The notes below the pieces were generated by a model. The model saw nothing but the letters and a program-made list of their open reading frames with translations. It did no database searches and had not been told where the DNA came from. A stretch of 32,952 bases of DNA from Dehalococcoidales bacterium (GTDB lineage Bacteria > Chloroflexota > Dehalococcoidia > Dehalococcoidales > RBG-16-60-22): the NCBI GenBank assembly GCA_028712355.1, contig JAQTQH010000009.1, positions 1 through 32,952 of the forward strand, read 5' to 3'. Below are positions 7,970 through 16,243 of this stretch, in pieces (the first letter of the stretch is position 1; each line of letters opens with the position of its first letter). The translations under genes were made by a program, and so were the position numbers.

Positions 7970-10207
7970 TTATTTGTCGTCTTCCTTGGCGAATGACTCC
8001 TGTTTCTTGGAGTACCAGAACGCTCCCACAATGATGAGCAAGCCGACGACGATGACGGTAATGGTTACCGGAGTTAGTCCCACCTCGCGGAAACCGCCGC
8101 CGGCAATGGGCACTACCATCAGGGAAGCGGCAATTACCGAAACTAGGTTGATGACCTTGATGAGCGGATTCAGTGCGGGACCGGCGGTATCTTTCAGCGG
8201 GTCACCGACGGTATCGCCGACAACAGCCGCCTTATGAGAATCGGAGCCTTTGCCGCCATAAAGACCATCCTCAATGGTCTTCTTGGCGTTGTCGTAGGCG
8301 CCGCCGGTGTTGGACATGAATACGGCGAGCAGTTGCCCGACCAGGATGACCGCCGCCAGGAAGCCCGCCAGTGCCTCCAGCCCGAAGAGGAAGCCGATGA
8401 CTATCGGAGAAACGATGGCGAGCAGCGCCGGGGTAAGCAGCTCTTTCTGAGCCGCCGCGGTGCAGATAGAGACTACCTTGCTGTAGTCCGGCTCGGCAGT
8501 GCCTTCCCAGAGCCCCTTGATGTTGGCAAACTGCCAGCGTACTTCATTAACGATAAAGAATGCGGCGCGTCCGACAGCTCTGATTGCCAGGGAGCTGAAC
8601 AAGAAAGGGATACCGCCGCCGATGAGGAAGGCGACGAAGACTTTCCACTGGATTAGGTTGATGGTTTTCAGGTCATAGTCCTCATAGAAAGCGGCAAACA
8701 GCGCGACCGCCGCCAGCACTGCGGAGGCGATAGCGATACCCTTGGTGACTGCCTTGGTCGTATTGCCCACGGCATCAAGGTCGGCAAGTATCTTGCGGGC
8801 TTTAGGTTCCATTCCGGTCATTTCCGCAATGCCGTTGGCGTTATCGGCGATAGGACCGAAGCTGTCCATGGCGATATTGTTGCCGGTGAGGGTAAGCTGA
8901 CCGATACCGCAGAGCGCAATGCCGTAGAAGATGTAGAGCACGTTGTCCGTGGCGCCCCAGACGATGGCAGAGCCAACGATGGAGAGCGCAATAACGATGA
9001 CGGACATTACGGTGCTCTCGTAGCCGTAGCCGATACCGGAGAGGAGCAGGGTTGCCGCGCCGGTCTTGGAAGACTTGGCGATTTCTTTAACCGGCTTGTG
9101 CTCGGTGGAAGTGTAGTAGTCAGTCAGGAACTGGATAACTACCGCCAAGGCGATACCGATAGAAGTCGCCCAGAAGAAGCGCAGGTCATGGCAGTAGAAC
9201 TGTGCGAACAGGAAGAAGGATACGATGGAGATACATGCTGCCAGGATGTAACCGCGGTGAATGGCGTTCATGGCGTTTTCGCCCTCGCCGGTTGACTTGA
9301 CCGAGTAAGTGCTGATGATTGAGGAGAAAACACCCGCAGCGCGTACCAGCAGCGGGAAGATAATCCAGTAGAGCTGTCCGGTAGTGATAGTGAGAATCAG
9401 GCCGAGAATCATGGCGGAGACGATGGTCACTTCATAGGACTCGAAGATATCAGCCGCCATGCCGGCGCAGTCGCCCACGTTATCGCCAACCTGGTCGGCG
9501 ATGACCGCCGCGTTGCGCGGGTCGTCTTCGGGGATGCCTTTTTCTACTTTGCCCACGAGGTCGGCGCCCACGTCAGCCGCCTTGGTGTAGATACCGCCGC
9601 CCACCCTCATGAACAGGGCGAGCAGGGTGCCGCCGAAGCCGAAGCCGAGGAGCACCAGCGGGGCATCCTCGAAGAAGAGGATGAAGATAATCGTGCCGCC
9701 GAGCAGTCCCAGACCGTCGGTAAGCATGCCGGTAATTGTACCGGCGCGGTAGCCGATCTTCAGGGCTTTGATGAAACTGGTGCGTGAGGCTTCCGCCACC
9801 CGGGCGTTGGCTCTCATCGCCATATTCATCCCGATGTACCCCACCAATCCGGAAAACAGGGCACCCATCAGGAAGCCGCCCATTCTGGCGAGGCCGATAA
9901 GCCAGGGGGGATTGTTATACACGGATGTTCCGCCGGCAAACCAGCCGGTCAGGAAAACGAAGATGGCCAGGATTACGACGAGAAGCGCGATGGTGCGGAA
10001 CTGTGTCTTGAGGTAAGCATTGCCGCCGGTACGGATGGCGTTGGCAATCTTCCGCATTTTTTCATTGCCTTCCGGCTCATTGAGCGTCTGCCGGGTAAGG
10101 AACCAGGCGTAAAGCAAGCCCAGTAACGCGACCACCACAATCGCGATTAGAGCCCACTTTTCGAAGGTGGAGGCGACATGGAAACCCTCCAATAGTGTAA
10201 TCGACAT
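7970..10207 (-). CDS. hppA: Membrane-bound proton-translocating pyrophosphatase, K+-independent signature
   Basis: KAADVGADLVGKVEKGIPEDDPRNAAVIADQVGDNVGDCAGMAADIFESYEV; GNTTKAVTKG; GGAYDNAKK; multi-TM, 745 aa. Confidence 0.97.
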   Translation of the reverse strand: MSITLLEGFHVASTFEKWALIAIVVVALLGLLYAWFLTRQTLNEPEGNEKMRKIANAIRTGGNAYLKTQFRTIALLVVILAIFVFLTGWFAGGTSVYNNPPWLIGLARMGGFLMGALFSGLVGYIGMNMAMRANARVAEASRTSFIKALKIGYRAGTITGMLTDGLGLLGGTIIFILFFEDAPLVLLGFGFGGTLLALFMRVGGGIYTKAADVGADLVGKVEKGIPEDDPRNAAVIADQVGDNVGDCAGMAADIFESYEVTIVSAMILGLILTITTGQLYWIIFPLLVRAAGVFSSIISTYSVKSTGEGENAMNAIHRGYILAACISIVSFFLFAQFYCHDLRFFWATSIGIALAVVIQFLTDYYTSTEHKPVKEIAKSSKTGAATLLLSGIGYGYESTVMSVIVIALSIVGSAIVWGATDNVLYIFYGIALCGIGQLTLTGNNIAMDSFGPIADNANGIAEMTGMEPKARKILADLDAVGNTTKAVTKGIAIASAVLAAVALFAAFYEDYDLKTINLIQWKVFVAFLIGGGIPFLFSSLAIRAVGRAAFFIVNEVRWQFANIKGLWEGTAEPDYSKVVSICTAAAQKELLTPALLAIVSPIVIGFLFGLEALAGFLAAVILVGQLLAVFMSNTGGAYDNAKKTIEDGLYGGKGSDSHKAAVVGDTVGDPLKDTAGPALNPLIKVINLVSVIAASLMVVPIAGGGFREVGLTPVTITVIVVGLLIIVGAFWYSKKQESFAKEDDK

Positions 10208-10524
10208 AATGCTCTATAGCCCTCCTTTAAAATATGAACTCGCGGTGTAGATTACAGAAAGCGTAGAAAAATAAAAGAAATAGTTAGAGAATGTGCCATG
10301 ACTTGACTGACGTTGACCAGTAATGTAATTCATTCCAGCCGTATCAGGGAGATTCCTGATGAGATAAAAGGGTTAAATCCTTTGTCTCAAATCCAAGGTG
10401 TATTCTACCATAATGAAGACAAAGAGTCTACTTTGCCGGCGGTGGGTATTAATGTCATTTTGAAATAAATGAAGAATCCTTGATTAAGACGTGGTGATAA
10501 ATTCTGCGTCAATGTATTTTTTTA

Positions 10525-10553
10525 TTGACAACTGTTATTGGTTTACTTAAAGT
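10525..10553 (+). promoter_or_regulatory. Candidate sigma70-type promoter for the SDR gene
   Basis: TTGACA (10525-10530), 17-nt spacer, TAAAGT (10548-10553). Confidence 0.45.
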
Positions 10554-10584
10554 ATATTGAAATATCATCGTGAAAGGAGCAGAC

Positions 10585-11382
10585 ATGAGACTGGAGAATA
10601 AGGTAGCACTGGTGACCGGCGCGGGGCGGGGAATCGGCAAAGCGATTGCGCTGGCGTATGCCCGTGAGGGTGCGGATGTTGCTATTAACGACCTTGCCGC
10701 ATCCGTAAAGGACGCCGAGGCGGTGGTGCAGGAAATCAAAGCTCTGGGCAGACGGGCGATGTTCGCCCCGGCGGATATGAGCCTCAAGACGGAGGTTGAT
10801 GGCATGGTGGCTGCGGTAACTAAAAACTTCGGCAGGCTGGATATCCTGGTGAATAACGCAGGATTTACCCTGGTTGCCCCGTCAGTCGATTTTGATGAAA
10901 AGAAGTGGCGCTATTCGATAGATGTGCTGCTCAACGGGGTTTTCTTTGCCAGCCAGGCGGCGGCAAAGGACATGATGAAGCGCCGCAGCGGCCGGATTAT
11001 CAATATGGGTTCCATTGCAGGCTTGGGCGGGATTCCGGAGCGGGCGGCTTACTGTGCCGCCAAAGCTGGCGTGATGGCACTAACCAAGGTGCTGGGCTGT
11101 GAGTGGGCGCAGTGGGGCATCAACGTCAACGCCATCGCACCGAGCTGGGTCAAGACCGACCTTGTGGCGGGTCTGATTGCAAAGGGTATGTACCAGGAAG
11201 AGGCGCTGACGGGCAGAGTGCCGCAGGGCAGACTGGCGAAGCCGGAGGATATCGCGGCGGTGGCAGTCTTCTTGGCTTCGGAAGAAGCGAGCTACATCAA
11301 TGCGCAGTCCATCGTCGTGGACGGCGGCATGAGCACCTACATATACCTGGAGTCTTGGCTCAAGGACAAGGCAGGCAAGTAG
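10585..11382 (+). CDS. SDR-family NAD(P)-dependent oxidoreductase
   Basis: VTGAGRGIGKAIA; NNAG; YCAAKAG; ATG at 10585 after AAAGGAG. Confidence 0.94.
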   Translation: MRLENKVALVTGAGRGIGKAIALAYAREGADVAINDLAASVKDAEAVVQEIKALGRRAMFAPADMSLKTEVDGMVAAVTKNFGRLDILVNNAGFTLVAPSVDFDEKKWRYSIDVLLNGVFFASQAAAKDMMKRRSGRIINMGSIAGLGGIPERAAYCAAKAGVMALTKVLGCEWAQWGINVNAIAPSWVKTDLVAGLIAKGMYQEEALTGRVPQGRLAKPEDIAAVAVFLASEEASYINAQSIVVDGGMSTYIYLESWLKDKAGK

Positions 11383-11406
11383 TTTAAGGTAACCCACCCC
11401 CTGTGT

Positions 11407-11431
11407 CCCCCTCCCTTGTCAAGGGAGGGGG
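11407..11431. repeat. Short perfect palindrome of a C/G-rich intergenic repeat family
   Basis: CCCCCTCCCTT-gtc-AAGGGAGGGGG. Confidence 0.75.
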
Positions 11432-11453
11432 AGGAAAAGGAAGGAGACATCTA

Positions 11454-12500
11454 GTGCGTGAACCGAATTGGAATGAAATCGCTGAAGAATATCAACAACA
11501 GTGGCGCGATAAAAAGAAAGTTCTTCCGGGGGAATACGGGACACAAAATAAAGTTACCAGAAACCATATTTTGCCCATTGAAAAGTGGTTATTTGGGACT
11601 TGGCACGATACCGAAATGCAAAGCTTGTTAGAGAAATACTTGGAGGTTGAACAGGTTCAAGCCAATCGAGGAAAGCATAATCTAAAAAGTTCTTGGACTC
11701 AATGTGCCAATATTTTTTTCCCATTCCGCTATCATCCTCATATGAAATACATGTTAGTCAGTTTTCTTAATGAAGAACTCAGTCTTGATATTTCTTCCAT
11801 TGATGGTGTTGATTTGGAGTATTCGGCTCCGGGAAAACTAACTCCGAAACATCTGCTTGGGGAATCTGGTGGGAAACGGGGTAGTGGGCAAACGTCACCT
11901 GATGTAGCTATCAGTTTCACTTGCAGTGATGGTAAATGTGGGATTTATTTGATTGAGAACAAATACACCGAGCATCATTTTTATGCGTGTTCTGCTGCTA
12001 AGAAAATTATTAGCGATGAGCACAAATCACAAGGTTTAGAACCAAATCCTGACCCAGGTCGTTGCAGAAACGTGCGAGCTTGCATTGACAATCCGAGTAA
12101 GTATTGCCATCAAATGGCTTGGGGGAGAAAATACTGGCATTTATTAAATAACTCAGTGGATAAAGCTATTTTCGCTGACTTGAAATATTGTCCGGCTATG
12201 AGAGACGGTTATCAATTATTTCGGCAACAAGCGTTGGCACAAGGAATAGCTGATAGCAACTTATTTGATTATGTTATTTCTGGTGTGGCATATGACGAAA
12301 GAAACAAAGAGCTTATTGGTTGCTTGAGTGATTTAGGCTTAAATGATTTCAGAAAAGATTGGTCGAAGTTATTTAATGCTGATTCCAATGTGATGTTCCA
12401 TTGCTTCTCTCACCAACAATTGGTGTCTTGGGTGACTCGAAGTCGCAGTTCATATATTCGAAAATGGAGTGAGTATGTGAGCGAAAGGTACAGATATTAG
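11454..12500 (+). CDS. Putative PD-(D/E)XK nuclease / restriction endonuclease-like protein, AT-richer than its neighbours
   Basis: GTG start with upstream AAGGAAGGAG; SPDVAISFTCSDGKCGIYLIENKY fits the D...E-x-K core; cysteine cluster downstream. Confidence 0.5.
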   Translation: MREPNWNEIAEEYQQQWRDKKKVLPGEYGTQNKVTRNHILPIEKWLFGTWHDTEMQSLLEKYLEVEQVQANRGKHNLKSSWTQCANIFFPFRYHPHMKYMLVSFLNEELSLDISSIDGVDLEYSAPGKLTPKHLLGESGGKRGSGQTSPDVAISFTCSDGKCGIYLIENKYTEHHFYACSAAKKIISDEHKSQGLEPNPDPGRCRNVRACIDNPSKYCHQMAWGRKYWHLLNNSVDKAIFADLKYCPAMRDGYQLFRQQALAQGIADSNLFDYVISGVAYDERNKELIGCLSDLGLNDFRKDWSKLFNADSNVMFHCFSHQQLVSWVTRSRSSYIRKWSEYVSERYRY

Positions 12501-12509
12501 TCTTTCTCC

Positions 12510-12550
12510 CCCAAAACCAAAAACCCCCTTCCTTTGGAAAAGGAAGGGGG
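12510..12550. repeat. Copy 1 of a 41-bp direct repeat carrying a palindrome
   Basis: CCCAAAACCAAAAACCCCCTTCCTTTGGAAAAGGAAGGGGG; identical at 12943-12983. Confidence 0.9.
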
Positions 12551-12592
12551 AGAAAAAGGAAAAAATTCCTGCAATTTCGCGACAAAATCCCC

Positions 12593-12621
12593 TTGCCTCC
12601 TCCGGCTCTTGCCCTTATAAT
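12593..12621 (+). promoter_or_regulatory. Near-consensus sigma70-type promoter with no clear downstream ORF
   Basis: TTGCCT (12593-12598), exact 17-nt spacer, TATAAT (12616-12621). Confidence 0.5.
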
Positions 12622-12942
12622 AAACTTACCTTTTTCGTCTAGAGCAGGATAAAGACGACGTTGGATTCTGGCTGCTCCGGGTCACCTTGGGCCACTGGGA
12701 AGCCCTTGTGTTATGACCGTAAAGAGCAGTAAACTGCGTCAGAATTCACCCCAGAGAGTCCAGTAAGGGATGAATATCGGCTCACTCCTGTTCCGTAAAA
12801 TTTGCGTTTTCGCAAGCCATGCCGCAGCATCGGCGGTTTATCGCGGACTTGGGCCTCATGGTCTTTGGGAGACCAGTTGCCTCTCATTATCCCCTGGCAT
12901 GAGATTGCCTCCGCATACACTTTAAACAATCCGGGGTCCTCT

Positions 12943-12983
12943 CCCAAAACCAAAAACCCCCTTCCTTTGGAAAAGGAAGGGGG
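12943..12983. repeat. Copy 2 of the 41-bp direct repeat
   Basis: Identical to 12510-12550; palindrome arms 12957-12968 / 12972-12983. Confidence 0.9.
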
Positions 12984-13000
12984 CAGGGGGCATGGATTTC

Positions 13001-13107
13001 AATTGTCACCCTGAGCGGAGCGAAGGGTCTCCGGGCGGGGGAAAATCAAGTGGCTGCAGTCCCCCGCCGGGATTCTTGAATCGCACTGCTCCTTCGGAAT
13101 GACAATT
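13001..13107. repeat. Imperfect long palindrome (REP/MITE-like)
   Basis: Terminal AATTGTCA (13001-13008) / TGACAATT (13100-13107); arms CACCCTGAGCGGAGCGAAGGG and CCTTCGGAATG; inner CCGGGCGGGGG / CCCCCGCCGGG. Confidence 0.7.
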
Positions 13108-13108
13108 T

Positions 13109-13945
13109 TCACTTATCTTTCGTGCGGTAATCGCCGAATTTCTGGTCGCGCCAGTTGAGCGCAGCGGTCAGGCCCTTCTCGGCGGTGATGCGGCTAAACT
13201 CGGTAGCGAACGGGTCAAGGTGCCCGATGGCGTCCGCCTCGGCGGCGAGCTCCTGCAATAAGCCGCGCCCCATCGCTTCCAGGCACTTGTTCACGATGCG
13301 CTTGTTCACCGCGAGCAGGCCGTAGGGTATCTTGGTCATCTGCACGGCGAGGTTGTTCACTTCCTCGTCCAGCTTCTCTTTGGGCACTGCCTTCCAGATA
13401 AGCCCGATTTTCTCCGCCGTCTTGCCGTCCACCGAGTTACCGGTGAGCAGCAGGTACTTCGCCCACTGCGGTCCCGCCAGGTAAGTCCACATGTGCGTGG
13501 GCGGCGCGCCGATAGCCCTCACCGCGGGGAAGCCCATCTGTGCGTCCTCGGCGGCGATGGTAATATCGCAGTTCAGCGCCAGGTCGGTGCCGCCGGCGAG
13601 GCAGTAGCCGTGCACCTGCCCGATGACCGGCTTGCGGGAGTTCCACACCTGGTTCCACACGCCGGTAATATCCTGCATGACGCCGTCCAGGTCGTCCCGG
13701 ATGCCGCTGCCCAGCGTAACGTAGCCGCCGTCCTTTTCGCCGGAGATGTCATAGCCGGCGGAGAAGGCGCGCCCGTTCGCCTTGATGACGATGCAGTGAA
13801 TTTCCTGGTCGTTGTTGGCATCGTTCAGGGCGTCGATTAGCTCCATGCGGAGCTTCAGATTGAGCGCGTTGAGCTTGTCGGGACGGTTCAGGGTGATGTA
13901 GGCGATGCGGTTCTTTTTTTCGTACTGGATTGCGATGTAGTCCAT
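13109..13945 (-). CDS. Enoyl-CoA hydratase/isomerase (crotonase) family protein
   Basis: AYITLNRPDKLNALN; FSAGYDISG; GYCLAGGTDLALNCDITIA. Confidence 0.93.
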   Translation of the reverse strand: MDYIAIQYEKKNRIAYITLNRPDKLNALNLKLRMELIDALNDANNDQEIHCIVIKANGRAFSAGYDISGEKDGGYVTLGSGIRDDLDGVMQDITGVWNQVWNSRKPVIGQVHGYCLAGGTDLALNCDITIAAEDAQMGFPAVRAIGAPPTHMWTYLAGPQWAKYLLLTGNSVDGKTAEKIGLIWKAVPKEKLDEEVNNLAVQMTKIPYGLLAVNKRIVNKCLEAMGRGLLQELAAEADAIGHLDPFATEFSRITAEKGLTAALNWRDQKFGDYRTKDK

Positions 13946-13960
13946 TTTACTTCCCTCCTC

Positions 13961-15127
13961 TTATTTTTTGACCACTAATTTTTTAACTGCCTGGTTGATA
14001 CCCTCGATGGTGAGGGGGTACATGGGGAAAAGCTTGTTGATGCGCTGGGTAGTGGGATGAACCCAGAAGCGGGTGTTATCCGGATTGAGCCAGATGTAGT
14101 GCGAGAAATGTTCGGTGAAACGCTTAAGCCAGGTGATGCCCGGCGTTTCGTTGATTTGATAGTATTCGATTGCCCCGCCCCGCTGCGTCAGCTCCCAGAG
14201 TGCCATGCGGGCGTCCCCCACGACGATGACCTTGTAATCCGGCTCCAGCGTGCGCAGCAGGTGACCGGTATTTACAATCTGCATACGCTCCATGTCCTTG
14301 AAAACATAATCATAAATGCAGTTGTGGAAATAGTAATATTTAAAATCCTTGAAATGGGAACTGGTGTGCGCCGCCGAGAAAAGCTGGCTGCACAGGGAAG
14401 CATAAGGGTCCATCGAGCCGCCGGCGTCCATCAGCAGGAGTACTTTCGCGGCGTTCTTGCGGCTGCGCCGCCACCTCAGATCGATATCGCCGCAATTTTT
14501 GGCGGTCGCGTCGATAGTCTCATCCAGGTCGAGCTCATCAGGATTGCCGATGCGGCTGAGCTGGCGCAAGCCCTTGAGAGCAATTTTAATCTGGCGCACA
14601 TCAAGAGTCAGGTCGCTGCGGTAGTTGCGGAAGCGCCGCGCCTGGGCAATCTTGAGGGCGCGCCGCCCGCCGCCCTCCCCGCCGATGCGGATGCCGGCAT
14701 TGTGATAGCCGGAATGCCCGAACGGTGAAGTGCCGCCGCGGCCTATCCAGTAGCTGCCGCCGTCGTGCTGTTCGGTCTGCTCCTGGAGCCGCTTTTCCAG
14801 CTCTTTCATCAGCTTGTCGAGGTAAGCTGGGTCGGAGAAATCAGCATCGCCTATTTCGCCTATCCGGTCGAGGCTGCCTTCCAGCCATTTCATCAGGTCG
14901 GCAAAAAGCTCGGGCGGCGGCTCGATGCCGTGGAAGTACTCTTGAAACGCGACGTCATAGTGGTCGTAATAGGCTTCACTTTTAACCAGGATGGCGCGCG
15001 CCAGGAAATAGAAATCGTCCGTGTTGCGGATAAGCCCGCGCGAAAGCGCCTCCATCAGGGTCATCCATTCCGTGATGGAAACGGGCACCTTCTTCTTGCG
15101 CAGCAAATAGAAGAAATCGGTAAACAT
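13961..15127 (-). CDS. VWA domain-containing (CoxE-like) protein
   Basis: VPVSITEWMTLMEAL N-terminus; MIDAS-like VLLLMDAGGSMDPY; adjacent to MoxR-type ATPase. Confidence 0.87.
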   Translation of the reverse strand: MFTDFFYLLRKKKVPVSITEWMTLMEALSRGLIRNTDDFYFLARAILVKSEAYYDHYDVAFQEYFHGIEPPPELFADLMKWLEGSLDRIGEIGDADFSDPAYLDKLMKELEKRLQEQTEQHDGGSYWIGRGGTSPFGHSGYHNAGIRIGGEGGGRRALKIAQARRFRNYRSDLTLDVRQIKIALKGLRQLSRIGNPDELDLDETIDATAKNCGDIDLRWRRSRKNAAKVLLLMDAGGSMDPYASLCSQLFSAAHTSSHFKDFKYYYFHNCIYDYVFKDMERMQIVNTGHLLRTLEPDYKVIVVGDARMALWELTQRGGAIEYYQINETPGITWLKRFTEHFSHYIWLNPDNTRFWVHPTTQRINKLFPMYPLTIEGINQAVKKLVVKK

Positions 15128-15156
15128 TCTATAATTCAGAAATCCTTTTAGTATTC

Positions 15157-15245
15157 CTCTCTCCCCATCGTGGGAGAGAGCCAGAATGAGGGGGCAAAGC
15201 TATAATTTCACCCCCACCTTATCTCTCCCTATTAAGGGAGAGGGA
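15157..15245. repeat. REP/BIME-like element with two hairpins
   Basis: CTCTCTCCC/GGGAGAGAG (15157-15165/15172-15180) and CTCTCCCT/AGGGAGAG (15223-15230/15235-15242). Confidence 0.65.
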
Positions 15246-15258
15246 TGCATTATACTGC

Positions 15259-16236
15259 TTATCCCCCGCTTTTCAGGAAGCCGTCCGTAAGGCGGTGGTA
15301 TTGGTTGATGAAACGGTCGTGGTCGGACTCTTTTTTGAGCAGCGCCCCCACGAAGGGGATTTCCGCGGCGACTTTCTCATAGGCGATGCCGCTGGCGATG
15401 AGCACTTTCAGCCAGTCGATAAGCTCGCTGGTCGAAGGTTTCTTGCGGAGCTGGTCGATTTGCCGCAGCGAGTAGAAAGCCTGTAAAGCGGTGCGGAGGA
15501 GTTTCTCCTTGATATCCGGGAAGTGCACCCGCACGATTTCCTCCATCAACTCCGTGGTGGGGAACTCGATGTAGTGGAAGATGCAGCGCCGCAGGAAGGC
15601 GTCGGGGAGTTCTTTTTCGGCGTTGCTGGTGATGACCGTGATGGGTCGGTGGGTGGCAGCGACGGTCTCGTTGGTTTCCGGGATATAGAAAGTCATCTCG
15701 TCAAGCTCGTTGAGCAAATCGTTGGGGAACTCGATATCTGCTTTATCAATCTCGTCGATGAGCAGCACGACCTGCTCTGTCGCGCGGAAAGCCTGTCCCA
15801 GCTTGCCCAGCTTGATGTAATGTTTAATGTCCGAAATGTCTTTGTCCCCGAAGCGGCTGTCGTTCAGGCGCTGCACGGTATCGTAGACATAGAGACCTTC
15901 CTGCGCCTTGGTGGTGGACTTGATGTTCCATGTGATGAGCTTTTTATTCAGCCCGCGGGCGATGCTGTGCGCCAGCAGGGTCTTGCCGGTGCCCGGCTCG
16001 CCACGGATGAGCAGAGGCCTGCCCAGCACAATGGAGACATTAACGGCATTGCGCAGCGCTTCTGAGGTGACATAATCCGGAGATCCCTGGAATTTGTCGA
16101 ATGTATTATTATCAGGCAATAGATTTTCCCCCTGGCCGAAATTTGACGATTTTGTGTAAGCCGGATCGGGAAGACTGCTCATTTGGAGGTCGCCAGTTAC
16201 TTCTAAATTATATCTGGATTGGCAACTGAGAAGCAA
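15259..16236 (-). CDS. MoxR-family AAA ATPase
   Basis: Walker A GEPGTGKT; Walker B LLIDEIDKAD; an internal start at MSSLPDP is possible. Confidence 0.92.
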   Translation of the reverse strand: MLLSCQSRYNLEVTGDLQMSSLPDPAYTKSSNFGQGENLLPDNNTFDKFQGSPDYVTSEALRNAVNVSIVLGRPLLIRGEPGTGKTLLAHSIARGLNKKLITWNIKSTTKAQEGLYVYDTVQRLNDSRFGDKDISDIKHYIKLGKLGQAFRATEQVVLLIDEIDKADIEFPNDLLNELDEMTFYIPETNETVAATHRPITVITSNAEKELPDAFLRRCIFHYIEFPTTELMEEIVRVHFPDIKEKLLRTALQAFYSLRQIDQLRKKPSTSELIDWLKVLIASGIAYEKVAAEIPFVGALLKKESDHDRFINQYHRLTDGFLKSGG

Positions 16237-16243
16237 ATATTAG

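Noticed and set aside
11403-11453. Upstream extension MSPSLVKGGGGKGRRHL of the nuclease-like gene
   Set aside because: It is translated repeat palindrome; the GTG at 11454 has a suitable SD and starts the non-repeat sequence.
12711-12953. 80-aa - strand ORF in the orphan intergenic region
   Set aside because: No SD, no family resemblance, and it overlaps a structured, repeat-flanked region.
12802-13014. Possible IS5-like transposase remnant (GDQLPLIIPWHEIASAYT)
   Set aside because: Only a short vague resemblance, and it runs into the repeat; not enough to call a mobile element.
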